Positions 1 to 8,330 of a stretch of DNA of 64,000 nt are shown one piece after another (the stretch's first letter is position 1; the number at the start of each line of letters is the position of its first letter). The stretch is taken from NCBI GenBank assembly GCA_947442105.1, contig CANEVH010000013.1, forward strand, positions 1-64,000, given 5' to 3'. The notes under the pieces are model-generated. The model was not told the DNA's origin. It searched no databases and was given only the letters and a program-made list of their open reading frames with translations. A program made the position numbers and the translations under genes. The DNA comes from Comamonadaceae bacterium. Its GTDB lineage: Bacteria > Pseudomonadota > Gammaproteobacteria > Burkholderiales > Burkholderiaceae_C.

Positions 1-165
1 AGGCGCAATACCCGAATAGGCGCATAATGGCTCCGCTTTGTCGTGACATCGGCATGGCTAGTTTGCGGTGTATGGTCAGTTTCGCGTCTGCTCTAAGTCT
101 TTATTGGTTTGTTGATTGCGGTTTTGGACTCCATCGCGTTTTGAGTTATTTTGAGGAGTCCTTTC

Positions 166-636
166 ATGGGCAACAAACTTTACGTAGGCAACCTGCCTTA
201 TTCTTTCCGTGACGAAGACCTGCAGCAAGCCTTTGCTGCGTACGGTGCAGTCTCCAGCGCAAAAGTCATGATGGAACGTGACACGGGCCGCTCCAAAGGC
301 TTCGGCTTTGTGGAAATGGGCAGCGACGCTGAGGCACAAGCCGCAATCAATGGCATGAATGGCCAACAATTCGGCGGTCGTGGCCTGGTGGTTAACGAAG
401 CCCGTCCGATGGAACCCCGTCCTCCCCGCACGGGTGGCGGCGGCTTCGGCGGTGGTGCTGGTGGTGGCGGCGGTTACGGTGGCGGCGCTGGCGGCGGTCG
501 TTCCGGTGGCGGCGGCTACGGCGGCGGCGCTGGTGGTGGCGGCGGATACGGTGGCGGCGCTGGCGGCGCTGGCGGCGGTCGTTCCGGTGGCGGCGGTGGA
601 TACGGCGGTGGCCGTTCCGGCGGCGGCGGCTACTAA
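166..636 (+). CDS. Glycine-rich RRM RNA-binding protein
   Basis: A 156-residue protein with one N-terminal RNA-recognition motif: RNP2 is LYVGNL (residues 5-10) and RNP1 is KGFGFVEM (44-51). From about residue 90 it becomes an almost pure Gly tail with interspersed Arg, Ser and Tyr (RSGGGGYGGG units). This is the architecture of bacterial cold-induced RRM proteins, which bind single-stranded RNA and act as chaperones in the cytoplasm. The ATG at 166 was chosen over the in-frame TTG at 151 because GAGGAG sits at a good distance before it and MGNKLYVGNL is the usual N-terminus. A strong terminator follows, so it is probably monocistronic. It is convergent with lptC. Confidence 0.93.
   Translation: MGNKLYVGNLPYSFRDEDLQQAFAAYGAVSSAKVMMERDTGRSKGFGFVEMGSDAEAQAAINGMNGQQFGGRGLVVNEARPMEPRPPRTGGGGFGGGAGGGGGYGGGAGGGRSGGGGYGGGAGGGGGYGGGAGGAGGGRSGGGGGYGGGRSGGGGY
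433..633 (+). repeat. GGC/GGT-rich tandem coding repeat
   Basis: The Gly-rich tail of the RRM protein is encoded by imperfect tandem copies of GGTGGCGGCGGTTACGGT-like units with CGTTCCGGT inserts. Such DNA can change copy number by slippage, so tail length may vary between strains. That variability is inference. The repeats themselves are plain in the sequence. Confidence 0.8.
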
Positions 637-680
637 GCAACTCCCTGCTTGTATTGGCCTTGTGCCAGTGCAATATAAAC

Positions 681-704
681 AGGGCCCTTTGGGGCCCTTT
701 TTTT
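681..704 (+). terminator. Rho-independent terminator of the RRM gene
   Basis: A 7-bp stem AGGGCCC/GGGCCCT with loop TTTG is followed by a run of six T. It lies 45 bp after the stop codon of the RRM gene and before the convergent lptC end. Confidence 0.9.
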
Positions 705-754
705 GTGTCCGTTTGCTATTGCGGCACGTTCCTAAACCTGCAAACGGACAAGAG

Positions 755-1381
755 CTAGGGCGCTGAACTGCTTGGGACCAGCGTAGCGTGTACACGGCCG
801 GTGAGTTGAAGTACCTGGGTGACATTGTCATAGTCCAGCGCGTCCCCTTTAAAGCGGTCTGCACCGTGGTGCAATTCCACCGGCAAGTGCGATTTGACCC
901 GTTCCTCTTTGGTAAAAAGGTGCAAAAATTCCCCACGGAATTCCATGCGTGGGCTGGTGCGTCCCTGTATCGGGGTCGGGGTCTGTGCCTCGCGCACCAC
1001 ATGGGCGTTTCCGATCAATTGCACTTCGCTGGCGTCTTCATTGGACAAACCGCGCGTGGCAGAGGCTGTGCTTTTGCGGCCTTGCGCGTCCTGCGACCGC
1101 AACTCGATCGCATCCACCTCCGTCCACTGCGCGTCGGGGTAATGGCGGACAGCGGCGCCGGTCACTTCGGCGTGCAAGCTTCCATCTTTGGTGAAGTTCT
1201 TGACGGTAAAACTTTCCATGAAATAGTCGGGCGCATGCTGCGCAACTGAAGGCGCCACTGGCGCTGCGACCGGCTGCACGGTGCGCACCAGCCAATAGCT
1301 CGCCAGGGCCAATACCGACATCAGCACCAAGGGCAAGGACAGCAAGAAGCGGTCCCAGATTGCTGCGAGCGGATGCCTCAC
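755..1381 (-). CDS. lptC: LPS export ABC transporter periplasmic protein LptC
   Basis: A 208-residue protein with one N-terminal membrane anchor (about residues 11-33) and a periplasmic beta-rich domain containing the LptC-type segment PDYFMESFTVKNF. LptC joins the LptB2FG extractor to the LptA bridge in lipopolysaccharide transport. The start is taken as the GTG at 1381, which overlaps the kdsC stop as GTGA, so the two are translationally coupled. It is the last gene of kdsD-kdsC-lptC. The usual next genes, lptA and lptB, are not here; the neighbour is the convergent RRM gene. Confidence 0.9.
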   Translation of the reverse strand: MRHPLAAIWDRFLLSLPLVLMSVLALASYWLVRTVQPVAAPVAPSVAQHAPDYFMESFTVKNFTKDGSLHAEVTGAAVRHYPDAQWTEVDAIELRSQDAQGRKSTASATRGLSNEDASEVQLIGNAHVVREAQTPTPIQGRTSPRMEFRGEFLHLFTKEERVKSHLPVELHHGADRFKGDALDYDNVTQVLQLTGRVHATLVPSSSAP

Positions 1382-1923
1382 GGGGTGTACGCCGACAGCA
1401 GCGCCGGGTAATGGCCGCTGGCGGTGAGCAGCAGATCGCAAAGCTCGCGCACAGCGCCCTGGCCGCCCTGGCGCGTGGTCACAAAATGGGCGCGCGCCAG
1501 CACCTCCGGGTGGGCGTTGGCTGGTGCGCAGGCCAAAGCCGCGCGGCACATCATGGGCAAATCGGGCCAGTCGTCGCCCATGGCGGCGGCTTGGCTCCAG
1601 TCCAGGCCCAAGTCTGCGAGAGTGCTTTGCGCCGCTGGGCCTTTGTCTTCGGTGCCGAAATGCGCGTGGCTGATGCCCAGAGCCTGCAGGCGTTTGCGCA
1701 AGGGCGCAGAGTCGCGCCCGGTAACCACGGCGGGCGTGATGCCCGCCTTTTGCAGCATCTTCAGGCCATGGCCGTCCAGGGTGTGAAAGCGTTTGAGGGT
1801 TTCGCCGGTCTCGGAATACAGCAAGCCGCCGTCGGTCAAGACGCCGTCCACGTCAAAAAACACCACTTTGACCGCGTGGGCACGCTGCAACAGCTCGGCG
1901 GCATAGGGGGACACGACCGCCAT
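1378..1923 (-). CDS. kdsC: 3-deoxy-D-manno-octulosonate 8-phosphate phosphatase (HAD family)
   Basis: A 181-residue HAD phosphatase of the small cap-less KdsC type. Motif I is DVDGVLTDG (nucleophile D24, acid D26), motif II is VVTGR (66-70), the motif III lysine is K94, and motif IV is GDDWPD (116-121). It removes phosphate from KDO-8-P to give KDO for the LPS inner core. The ATG at 1923 overlaps the kdsD stop as ATGA, and its own stop overlaps the lptC GTG. This tight coupling is typical of the KDO operon. Confidence 0.96.
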   Translation of the reverse strand: MAVVSPYAAELLQRAHAVKVVFFDVDGVLTDGGLLYSETGETLKRFHTLDGHGLKMLQKAGITPAVVTGRDSAPLRKRLQALGISHAHFGTEDKGPAAQSTLADLGLDWSQAAAMGDDWPDLPMMCRAALACAPANAHPEVLARAHFVTTRQGGQGAVRELCDLLLTASGHYPALLSAYTP

Positions 1924-2924
1924 CAAATCACCTTGGCCCGCATCAGGTCGTTGGTGTTGACGGCGCCGCACAGGCGTCCGTCTGCGTCCACCACCAGCAC
2001 GCTGGTGATTTGACGGCGCTCCATCAGCTCCACCGCATCCACCGCCAGCGCGTGGGCGGCAATGGTGGTGGGATGGGCATGCATCACGTCCTGGGCGGTT
2101 TTGTCGCGCAAATCAACGCCGCGTTCCACCCAGCGGCGCAAATCGCCATCGGTAAAGATGCCCAACACGGCGCCTTGGGCGTCCACCACGGCCGTTGCGC
2201 CCAGGCCTTTGGCGCTCATTTCGCGCATCAGGTCGCTAAAACTTGCTGTGAGGACCACGCGCGGCACCGCCTCGCCCGCCCGCATGACGTCGCTGACGTG
2301 GGTTAGCAGCTTGCGCCCCAGTGCGCCACCGGGGTGGGAGCGGGCAAAGTCTTCGGCTTTGAAGCCGCGCGCATCAAGCAAGGCCACCGCCAGCGCGTCG
2401 CCCATGGCGAGCTGCGCCGTGGTGCTGGCCGTGGGCGCCAGATTGAGCGGGCAGGCTTCTTTGTCAACTGCGGTGTTGAGCCAGGCGGTGGCGTGCTGCA
2501 CCATGCTGGAATCGGGGTTGCCGGTCATGGCCACCAAGGGCGTGCCAAGGCGTTTGAGCACCGGGATGATGGCGCTGATCTCTTGCGACTCGCCACTGTT
2601 GGAAATGACCAGAACCAGGTCGTGCGCCGTGACCATGCCCAGGTCGCCGTGGCTGGCTTCGGCCGGGTGAACGAACATGGCTGGCGTGCCGGTGGACGCG
2701 AGTGTGGCAGCGATCTTGCGGCCCACATGGCCACTTTTGCCCATGCCCATCACCACTACGCGCCCGGAAATAGCTAGCACCATTCCCACTGCCTGGGCGA
2801 AAGAGTCATCTAAACGCGCCTTAAGTCCAAGTACAGCGGCCGCTTCCGTGTCAAAGGTTGCGTGCGCCAAATCCAGGGCGCGTTGACGTGCTGCTGCGGA
2901 CATGGTGAGCGACAGTGGTTTCAT
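1923..2924 (-). CDS. kdsD: D-arabinose-5-phosphate isomerase (SIS + two CBS domains)
   Basis: A 333-residue KpsF/GutQ/KdsD-family enzyme. An N-terminal SIS sugar-isomerase domain carries GMGKSGHVGRK (from about residue 60) and SNSGES, followed by two CBS domains in the last 120 residues. It interconverts ribulose-5-P and arabinose-5-P, the first step towards KDO. It is first of the kdsD-kdsC-lptC operon, so this short cluster makes the KDO precursor and exports LPS. Length and domain order are normal. Confidence 0.96.
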   Translation of the reverse strand: MKPLSLTMSAAARQRALDLAHATFDTEAAAVLGLKARLDDSFAQAVGMVLAISGRVVVMGMGKSGHVGRKIAATLASTGTPAMFVHPAEASHGDLGMVTAHDLVLVISNSGESQEISAIIPVLKRLGTPLVAMTGNPDSSMVQHATAWLNTAVDKEACPLNLAPTASTTAQLAMGDALAVALLDARGFKAEDFARSHPGGALGRKLLTHVSDVMRAGEAVPRVVLTASFSDLMREMSAKGLGATAVVDAQGAVLGIFTDGDLRRWVERGVDLRDKTAQDVMHAHPTTIAAHALAVDAVELMERRQITSVLVVDADGRLCGAVNTNDLMRAKVI

Positions 2925-2986
2925 CGGGCCATTCTAGATTCCAATACAAGAACCAATGAAAACAAAGCCCGAGCTGATTCTCACCG

Positions 2987-3937
2987 CTAGGGCGTATGCG
3001 CAGCAGCGTCTTTGTTGAGCTGCTTCAGAAATTCCGCTTTAAGTAGGTGGTTTGGCAGTGATACGGGATTGAGGTTACCTGAGGCGCAGCCGAACAGGAA
3101 CTCTGGAATATTGATCCACACCTTGTTTTTTTCGATCATGACGCCGGTAGTCCCAGGGTCCATGGTCCGCAAGTAGCTACGGGTGGCGGCCATTGCGTTC
3201 TGGTACGTTTTCTTATTTTCTTCTTCGCTTCTTGGATCGGCTGTTGATTTCCCGTCCCATCTGGCTTGGTACAGCCTTGAAAAGCTGGAGAGCACCGCCT
3301 GATCCAGTTCAGATTTGGGAGTTTTATTTACTATTTCTGACAGTTTGTAATGGTGTCCTGATCCGAGGTCGTAGGTTTCAAGCGTGAAGTCGCCGTGGCA
3401 AGCTCCGCCATCCGATTGAAAGCGCACACTGGTTCGAATCACCTTGCTTAGCAGTTGCCGCGATACGTTTATTTTCACGATGGATCGACTGGCGAGAGCG
3501 TATTGATGGCTGCAATGGACCGCTTTGGCCTGCGCAGCGTCTGCCGCATTGATTTTTCGAATGGCAGCGGTATCACCAAGCAAGCTAAACGCCTGCACGT
3601 ACTCATCACAGCTGCAGGTGGGAGAATACGACGGCGTGCCATCGTTGCTCCAATTGAAGCAATTGTTCTCATCCTGCAGCCCGGTCTTAGGGATGGGATT
3701 TTTGAAGCGCTTGCTTGTTGAACGCAAGGTCTTCACCGCAAAAGTGTCGGCATGAACGCCATCTTTGCACCAGTCTGCGGCACCTTGATCGTCATCGGTC
3801 GTGGGGAATTGGGTCTTGCCGCAGGCCACGGGCTCCGCAAATAACGGCCTCTGACCGCCACCAATGACCCACAACGCTACCAAGACCGCAGCGCGTGTTA
3901 GTGCCCAGGAAAAACGTCCTCGTTGGCTTTGATTCAT
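2987..3937 (-). CDS. Secreted protein of unknown function (weak DUF3298/RsiV-like resemblance)
   Basis: A 316-residue protein from the ATG at 3937, preceded by AGGGAC as a weak ribosome site. It has an N-terminal hydrophobic signal (about residues 10-32, ending near LFAEP), then a soluble domain with several cysteines (CGK, WCKDG, NNCFNW, CSCDEY, GGACHG, FGCASG). This suggests disulphides in the periplasm. The middle segment FTLETYDLGSGHHYKLSEI resembles the DUF3298/RsiV fold, but the match is from memory and weak. GC looks lower than in the flanking genes. It sits between kdsD and mnmE on the same strand with no obvious functional link. Confidence 0.75.
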   Translation of the reverse strand: MNQSQRGRFSWALTRAAVLVALWVIGGGQRPLFAEPVACGKTQFPTTDDDQGAADWCKDGVHADTFAVKTLRSTSKRFKNPIPKTGLQDENNCFNWSNDGTPSYSPTCSCDEYVQAFSLLGDTAAIRKINAADAAQAKAVHCSHQYALASRSIVKINVSRQLLSKVIRTSVRFQSDGGACHGDFTLETYDLGSGHHYKLSEIVNKTPKSELDQAVLSSFSRLYQARWDGKSTADPRSEEENKKTYQNAMAATRSYLRTMDPGTTGVMIEKNKVWINIPEFLFGCASGNLNPVSLPNHLLKAEFLKQLNKDAAAHTP

Positions 3938-3990
3938 AGCGAAAGTCCCTGCGTTGCGGCAGCGCCCGGGCTGCGCATAGTGCGAACCAT

Positions 3991-5391
3991 TTACTTGCCG
4001 ATACAAAAGCTGGAAAAAATCACGCCCAGCAAGTCGTCCGAGCTGAACGCGCCGGTAATCTCATTCAAGGCGTTTTGCGCCAGGCGCAGCTCCTCTGCCA
4101 GCAGGTCCAGCGCCTGGGCGCTTTGGGCCAAATGGGCCGCCGCTTCCATCAGGTGGGCGTCCACTTGGCGCAGCGCCTGCACATGGCGCTCGCGGGCCAT
4201 GAACAAGCCGCCGGCCGGAGCCTGCCAACCTGCGGCGTGCAGCAAAGCGGCGCGCAGCGCGTCTAGCCCAGCACCGGTTTTGGCGGACAGGCGGATGCCA
4301 GGCATGGTTTGGGTTGCGTCAGCCACCGCATCGGCCTTGTTCCACACGTCGATGATGGGCACCTGGCGACCGATTTTTTGTGCCAATTGGGCTGCAATTT
4401 GCGCGTCGGCGGCGGCGTAGTCAGCACGGTCGCAGCGTGTCAGGTCGTGCAAAAACAGCACCGCGTCGGCACCTTCAATCGCTGCCCAGGCCCGCTCAAT
4501 ACCGATTTTCTCGACTGCATCCAGGCCCTCGCGCAGGCCAGCGGTGTCGACCACATACACCGGCACACCTTCAATCTGGATGATTTGCTCCACCTTGTCG
4601 CGGGTGGTGCCAGCAATCGGTGTGACGATGGCCAGCTCCGCCCCGGCCAGGGCGTTGAGCAACGAGGACTTGCCGGCGTTGGGCTGGCCGGCTATCACCA
4701 CCTGGATGCCTTCGCGCAAGAGCGCACCTTGGGTCGCCTGCTGTTGCAGCGCCTGCAAGGCCGCTTGCAAGCGCGTGAGCTGGCCCTGGGCGTCGGCCTT
4801 TTGCAAAAAGTCGATTTCTTCTTCTGGAAAATCCAGCGTGGCTTCGACCAGCATGCGCAGGCGCACCAGGGCGTCGCGCATGGTGTTGACCTGCTTGGAA
4901 AACGCGCCTGAGAGCGAGGCGGTGGCGCTGCGGGCTGCGGCCTCGGTGCTGGCGTCTATCAAGTCGGCAATGGCCTCGGCCTGAGCCAGGTCGATCTTGT
5001 CGTTCAAAAACGCGCGCTCGGTGAACTCGCCGGGTTGGGCCAGGCGCAGGCGCGGCAAAAAGGGGGCTGCTCCGCCCTCCTGCGCCAGCGCTAAGCAGCG
5101 CGCCACCAGCAGGTGCAACACCACCGGCCCGCCGTGGGCTTGCAGCTCCAGCACGTCTTCGCCAGTGAAGGAGTGCGGCGCGGGGAAGTACAGGGCCAGT
5201 CCCTGGTCTATGGGCACGCCAGCGGCATCGGGGAAGGGCAGGTAGGTGGCTTCGCGCGGTCGCAAGTCCCGGCCCCACCAGGCGCGCACCAAAGGCGCCA
5301 GGTCTTTTCCGCTAAGTCGCACAATGCCCACGGCGCCGCGCCCAGGCGCGGTGGCAATGGCGATGATGGGGTCGTAGTAGCGGCTGAGCAT
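3991..5391 (-). CDS. mnmE: tRNA uridine-5-carboxymethylaminomethyl modification GTPase MnmE
   Basis: A 466-residue protein with the N-terminal tetrahydrofolate-binding domain ([17 protein letters not shown]), a helical domain and an inserted GTPase domain: G1 GQPNAGKSS (235-243), GTTRD (261-265), DTAGL (282-286) and NKAD (351-354). The C-terminus is the catalytic CIGK. With MnmG (also in this window, at 53.9 kb) it builds cmnm5U34 in tRNA wobble positions. The ATG at 5391 is preferred over the in-frame TTG at 5403. It lies downstream of yidC, the standard order near the origin. Confidence 0.97.
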   Translation of the reverse strand: MLSRYYDPIIAIATAPGRGAVGIVRLSGKDLAPLVRAWWGRDLRPREATYLPFPDAAGVPIDQGLALYFPAPHSFTGEDVLELQAHGGPVVLHLLVARCLALAQEGGAAPFLPRLRLAQPGEFTERAFLNDKIDLAQAEAIADLIDASTEAAARSATASLSGAFSKQVNTMRDALVRLRMLVEATLDFPEEEIDFLQKADAQGQLTRLQAALQALQQQATQGALLREGIQVVIAGQPNAGKSSLLNALAGAELAIVTPIAGTTRDKVEQIIQIEGVPVYVVDTAGLREGLDAVEKIGIERAWAAIEGADAVLFLHDLTRCDRADYAAADAQIAAQLAQKIGRQVPIIDVWNKADAVADATQTMPGIRLSAKTGAGLDALRAALLHAAGWQAPAGGLFMARERHVQALRQVDAHLMEAAAHLAQSAQALDLLAEELRLAQNALNEITGAFSSDDLLGVIFSSFCIGK

Positions 5392-5439
5392 AAAGTGGGG
5401 CAAAGAATGCGGAGCTTATACAAGAAGCAAAAACGGCAA

Positions 5440-5457
5440 GGGCCGCTTGCGCGGCCC
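5440..5457 (-). terminator. Hairpin between yidC and mnmE
   Basis: A perfect 7-bp GC stem (GGGCCGC/GCGGCCC) with a four-base loop. On the minus strand it is followed by TTGCCGTTTTTGC, a broken T tract. It could act as a partial terminator that lowers mnmE expression relative to yidC. Confidence 0.55.
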
Positions 5458-5485
5458 CTGGGCATGGCAACCGCGCGGGCTGCGC

Positions 5486-7216
5486 TTACTTGAATGAAGG
5501 CAGGTTGAACTGCGGCGGCACGCCCATGCGGGTGTTGATCAGCCACTGCTGCGCAATCGACAGAATGTTGTTGGTAATCCAGTAGACCACTAGGCCCGAG
5601 GGGAAAAAGAAAAACATCACGCTGAACGCCAGCGGCATGAACCACATCATCTTGGCTTGCAGCGGGTCTGGCGGCGCGGGGTTGAGCGCGGTTTGCAGCA
5701 TGGTCGTGAGCGTCATGATGATGGGCAAGATGTAGTACGGGTCAGGCGCCGACAGGTCGTGGATCCAGCCCATCCAAGGCGCGTTGCGCATCTCTACGCT
5801 CGACAGCAGCACCCAGTACAAAGCGATAAACACCGGAATCTGAACCATGATGGGGAAGCAGCCGCCCATGGGGTTGACTTTTTCTTCGCGGTAAATGCGC
5901 ATCATCTCTTGCTGCATTTGTTGCGGATTGTCTTTGAGGCGCTCACGCATCTCGGTGATCTTGGGACTGACGGCCTTCATTTTGGCCATGCTGGAGTAGG
6001 CCTTGGCATTGAGCCAGTAAAAGGCAATTTTCAGCAGCAGCACCAGGCCGACGATGGACCAACCCCAGTTTTTAAGCACGCTGTGGATGTAGTCCAGCAA
6101 AAAGTACAGGGGCTTGGCCAGAATGGTCAGCCAGCCGTAGTCCTTGACCAGTTCCAGGCCGGGTGCCAGGGCTTCAAGCATTTTTTCTTCTTGCGGGCCG
6201 ACAAAGAAAGTGGTTTCAATCGTGCGCGTGGCGCCCGGTCCAATGGCTTCGAGCGGCGCCACCATGGCAGCGCGGTAGCAGCAATCGGCCAGACCGCCGC
6301 CCATCTCCACAGCGTCTAGCGAAATGGTGCGGCTCATGCCCTCGGGCAAGATCCAGGCGCTTGCGAAATAGTGCTGCACCATGGCCACGTAGCCAGTGGT
6401 AGACAGCTTTTCGTAGGTAGCGCTCTTTTTCTTGATGTCTGAGAATTCGACCTTTTGGTACTTTTGGGCTTCGGTATACACCGCCGGGCCGGTAAAGGTG
6501 GAATAGAACGCCGATTCACCAGCGGGCTTGTTGCCGTCGCGCACCAGCTGCACATACAGCTGCGGCGCAATCGGCGCGGCGGTGGTGTTGGTCAGGGCGT
6601 GGCTGACGGCCACGGCATACGAGCCGCGCTTGACGGTATAGGTCTTGACTAGCTTGATGCCGCCCACGTCCGCAGATTCAAAGCGGATTTGCAGGCTGTC
6701 GGCGCCGTCTTTGAGTTCACGCGGGCCACTCACGGTCATCGGTGTCTTGTGCGTCGGGAAGGCTCCAGGCACTGCGCCCGACACAACGCCTGACTGGGCT
6801 AGGTAAATGCGGTCTTTGCTGTCATCCAGCAGCACAAAGTGCTTGGCCTGGTCGGCGGTATCTCCGTATTTCAGGAATTGCGAGCCCACCAGGGTTCCGC
6901 CCTGGGTGTCAAAACGCAGGTTCAGCACATCGGTGCTGACATTGAAGCGCTCGCTAGGCGCGCTTGTTGCCACTCCATCCGCCGCAGACATGCCGCCGAC
7001 CGGCAGGGAAGCGGGCGCAGTGAGCACCGAACCGGGCACGCCAGCGTCCGGCGCAGCAGCTTTAGCGCCTGGGGCCGCCGCTGTCGCGTCCACCTTCGCA
7101 GGCTGGCCCTGGAAGAATGTGGCCTTGTGGCCGTTGTAAATCTGCCATTGGTCCCACAGCAGCACCATGGAAAAGCCAAAAACCACCCACAAAATAGTGC
7201 GGCGAATATCGTTCAT
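5486..7216 (-). CDS. yidC: Membrane protein insertase YidC
   Basis: A 576-residue Oxa1/Alb3-family insertase of Gram-negative form: one N-terminal membrane helix (about residues 5-22), an Ala/Pro-rich linker, a large periplasmic beta domain to about residue 350, then five C-terminal membrane helices including the cytoplasmic coiled hairpin (MKAVSPKITEMRERLKDN). It inserts inner-membrane proteins alone or with SecYEG. Its ATG overlaps the yidD stop as ATGA. The conserved neighbours rpmH-rnpA-yidD confirm the assignment. Confidence 0.97.
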   Translation of the reverse strand: MNDIRRTILWVVFGFSMVLLWDQWQIYNGHKATFFQGQPAKVDATAAAPGAKAAAPDAGVPGSVLTAPASLPVGGMSAADGVATSAPSERFNVSTDVLNLRFDTQGGTLVGSQFLKYGDTADQAKHFVLLDDSKDRIYLAQSGVVSGAVPGAFPTHKTPMTVSGPRELKDGADSLQIRFESADVGGIKLVKTYTVKRGSYAVAVSHALTNTTAAPIAPQLYVQLVRDGNKPAGESAFYSTFTGPAVYTEAQKYQKVEFSDIKKKSATYEKLSTTGYVAMVQHYFASAWILPEGMSRTISLDAVEMGGGLADCCYRAAMVAPLEAIGPGATRTIETTFFVGPQEEKMLEALAPGLELVKDYGWLTILAKPLYFLLDYIHSVLKNWGWSIVGLVLLLKIAFYWLNAKAYSSMAKMKAVSPKITEMRERLKDNPQQMQQEMMRIYREEKVNPMGGCFPIMVQIPVFIALYWVLLSSVEMRNAPWMGWIHDLSAPDPYYILPIIMTLTTMLQTALNPAPPDPLQAKMMWFMPLAFSVMFFFFPSGLVVYWITNNILSIAQQWLINTRMGVPPQFNLPSFK

Positions 7217-7485
7217 GAAGATTTCTTTTCGGAAGAGGGAGAGATCAGGCGGCTAAAGAACCGGGGTTTTTCGGTCGGCACCGGGTCGTGGCCCCCAGCG
7301 CACCAGGGCTGGCAGCGCGCCAACCTGGACAAGACCAAGTAGCTACCCGCAGCGGCACCGTGGTTTTCTAAGGCCCCCAGAGCATACACAGAACAGGTGG
7401 GCTCGAAGCGGCAACCCGTGCCCAGCCAGGGGCTTAAGAACAAGCGGTAGGCCCGCACAATAAAGATTAGCAGGGCGCGCACCAT
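7213..7485 (-). CDS. yidD: Membrane protein insertion efficiency factor YidD
   Basis: A 90-residue YidD-family protein from the ATG at 7485, with the hallmark cysteine segments GCRFEPTCSVYA and RCQPWCAGGHDPVP. It is a small inner-membrane-associated protein that helps YidC-dependent insertion. The longer upstream reading frame overlaps rnpA and was not used. It starts four bases after the rnpA stop and overlaps the yidC start, so the three are one coupled operon. Confidence 0.95.
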   Translation of the reverse strand: MVRALLIFIVRAYRLFLSPWLGTGCRFEPTCSVYALGALENHGAAAGSYLVLSRLARCQPWCAGGHDPVPTEKPRFFSRLISPSSEKKSS

Positions 7486-7489
7486 GGCT

Positions 7490-7921
7490 TCAAGCGCGCA
7501 GCTGTGGATGGGCACTGGCGCGGGTGAAGAGATCCAGCAACTCGGCGCGCACTGCGCCCTTGAGCAGCTCAGAAGTGGCGCTGATGAACTCTTTGCGATC
7601 AAACGTGGCGCGCAGCCGCACCACATGGGCGCGCGGTACAAGATGGGCGCTGAACTGCTCACTCACGGTGTAAATCTGGCGTTTGATGGCGTTGCGCGTG
7701 ACGGCGCGCTTGGCCCAGCGCTTGGGCACCATGGCCCCAAGGACGGCTTGGAGTTTTGGCTCCGACAGCGCGTCTTGCGCTTTGCCAAGGGCGGCAGAGG
7801 AAACACGCGGCGCGCTTATTTGCTCCAGATCGCAACTGTGCAAAGCAAAATGTGCAGTGCGCACGCCCAACTTGCTCGCCAATACGGCCTGGAACTGGGG
7901 TCGGGTTTTCAGCCGCTGCAC
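7490..7921 (-). CDS. rnpA: Ribonuclease P protein component
   Basis: About 143 residues from a GTG start at 7921. It has the RnpA signature RNAIKRQ and a basic N-terminal MQRLKTRPQF segment. It binds the catalytic RNase P RNA and assists 5' maturation of tRNA precursors. It follows rpmH by 29 bp, as in nearly all bacteria. The frame stays open upstream without a good ATG, so the exact start is uncertain by a few codons. Confidence 0.95.
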   Translation of the reverse strand: MQRLKTRPQFQAVLASKLGVRTAHFALHSCDLEQISAPRVSSAALGKAQDALSEPKLQAVLGAMVPKRWAKRAVTRNAIKRQIYTVSEQFSAHLVPRAHVVRLRATFDRKEFISATSELLKGAVRAELLDLFTRASAHPQLRA

Positions 7922-7950
7922 GTTCAGGACAGGGCCAACCCTGAGAAAAA

Positions 7951-8085
7951 TTAGACCGCCAGGCGCTTGCGGCCTTTGGCACGGCGCGCGTTGATGACGG
8001 CTCGGCCGCCACGGGTTTTCATGCGAACCAGAAAGCCGTGGGTGCGGGCGCGGCGAATTTTCGATGGTTGGTAAGTGCGTTTCAT
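7951..8085 (-). CDS. rpmH: 50S ribosomal protein L34
   Basis: A 44-residue, strongly basic protein beginning [14 protein letters not shown] and ending AKGRKRLAV, the invariant bL34 pattern. It was found by reading the minus strand between rnpA and dnaA. It heads the rpmH-rnpA-yidD-yidC operon and is divergent from dnaA, the canonical arrangement beside a bacterial dnaA. Confidence 0.98.
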   Translation of the reverse strand: MKRTYQPSKIRRARTHGFLVRMKTRGGRAVINARRAKGRKRLAV

Positions 8086-8330
8086 TTTGAATCCTATCTC
8101 TGTCTGGTCGGTATGGATTGCCTGACGCTCACGAAAGCGCGGGGCAGCCCTCCATTATCGCAAACTTTTCCGCCCAAGGCAAAAAACCGGCAACTGGGCG
8201 GTGAACTGCGTGCGTGCGAAGCAGTTACCATAGACTGCTAGCGCACTTCCAAAAATTGTGGATAAGTGTTTGATAAGCCTACAATTGGTGAGCTGATTTT
8301 TGCCACCTGTCCACAGATTTGAAGACCGCC
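8086..8330. promoter_or_regulatory. rpmH/dnaA divergent control region
   Basis: A 245-bp intergenic region between divergent rpmH and dnaA. It holds one perfect DnaA box (8257-8265) and one two-mismatch box (CTGTCCACA, 8307-8315), the second lying just before the dnaA start. This suits DnaA autoregulation of its own promoter. With only two boxes and no strongly AT-rich block it is a sparse candidate for the whole oriC. Confidence 0.7.
8257..8265 (-). promoter_or_regulatory. Perfect DnaA box
   Basis: TGTGGATAA on the plus strand is the exact complement of the consensus TTATCCACA. It lies 66 bp upstream of the dnaA ATG. Confidence 0.85.

Noticed and set aside
433-633. Repeats in the RRM gene considered as a CRISPR array
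   Set aside because: The repeats are continuous coding units for a Gly-rich tail without spacers.
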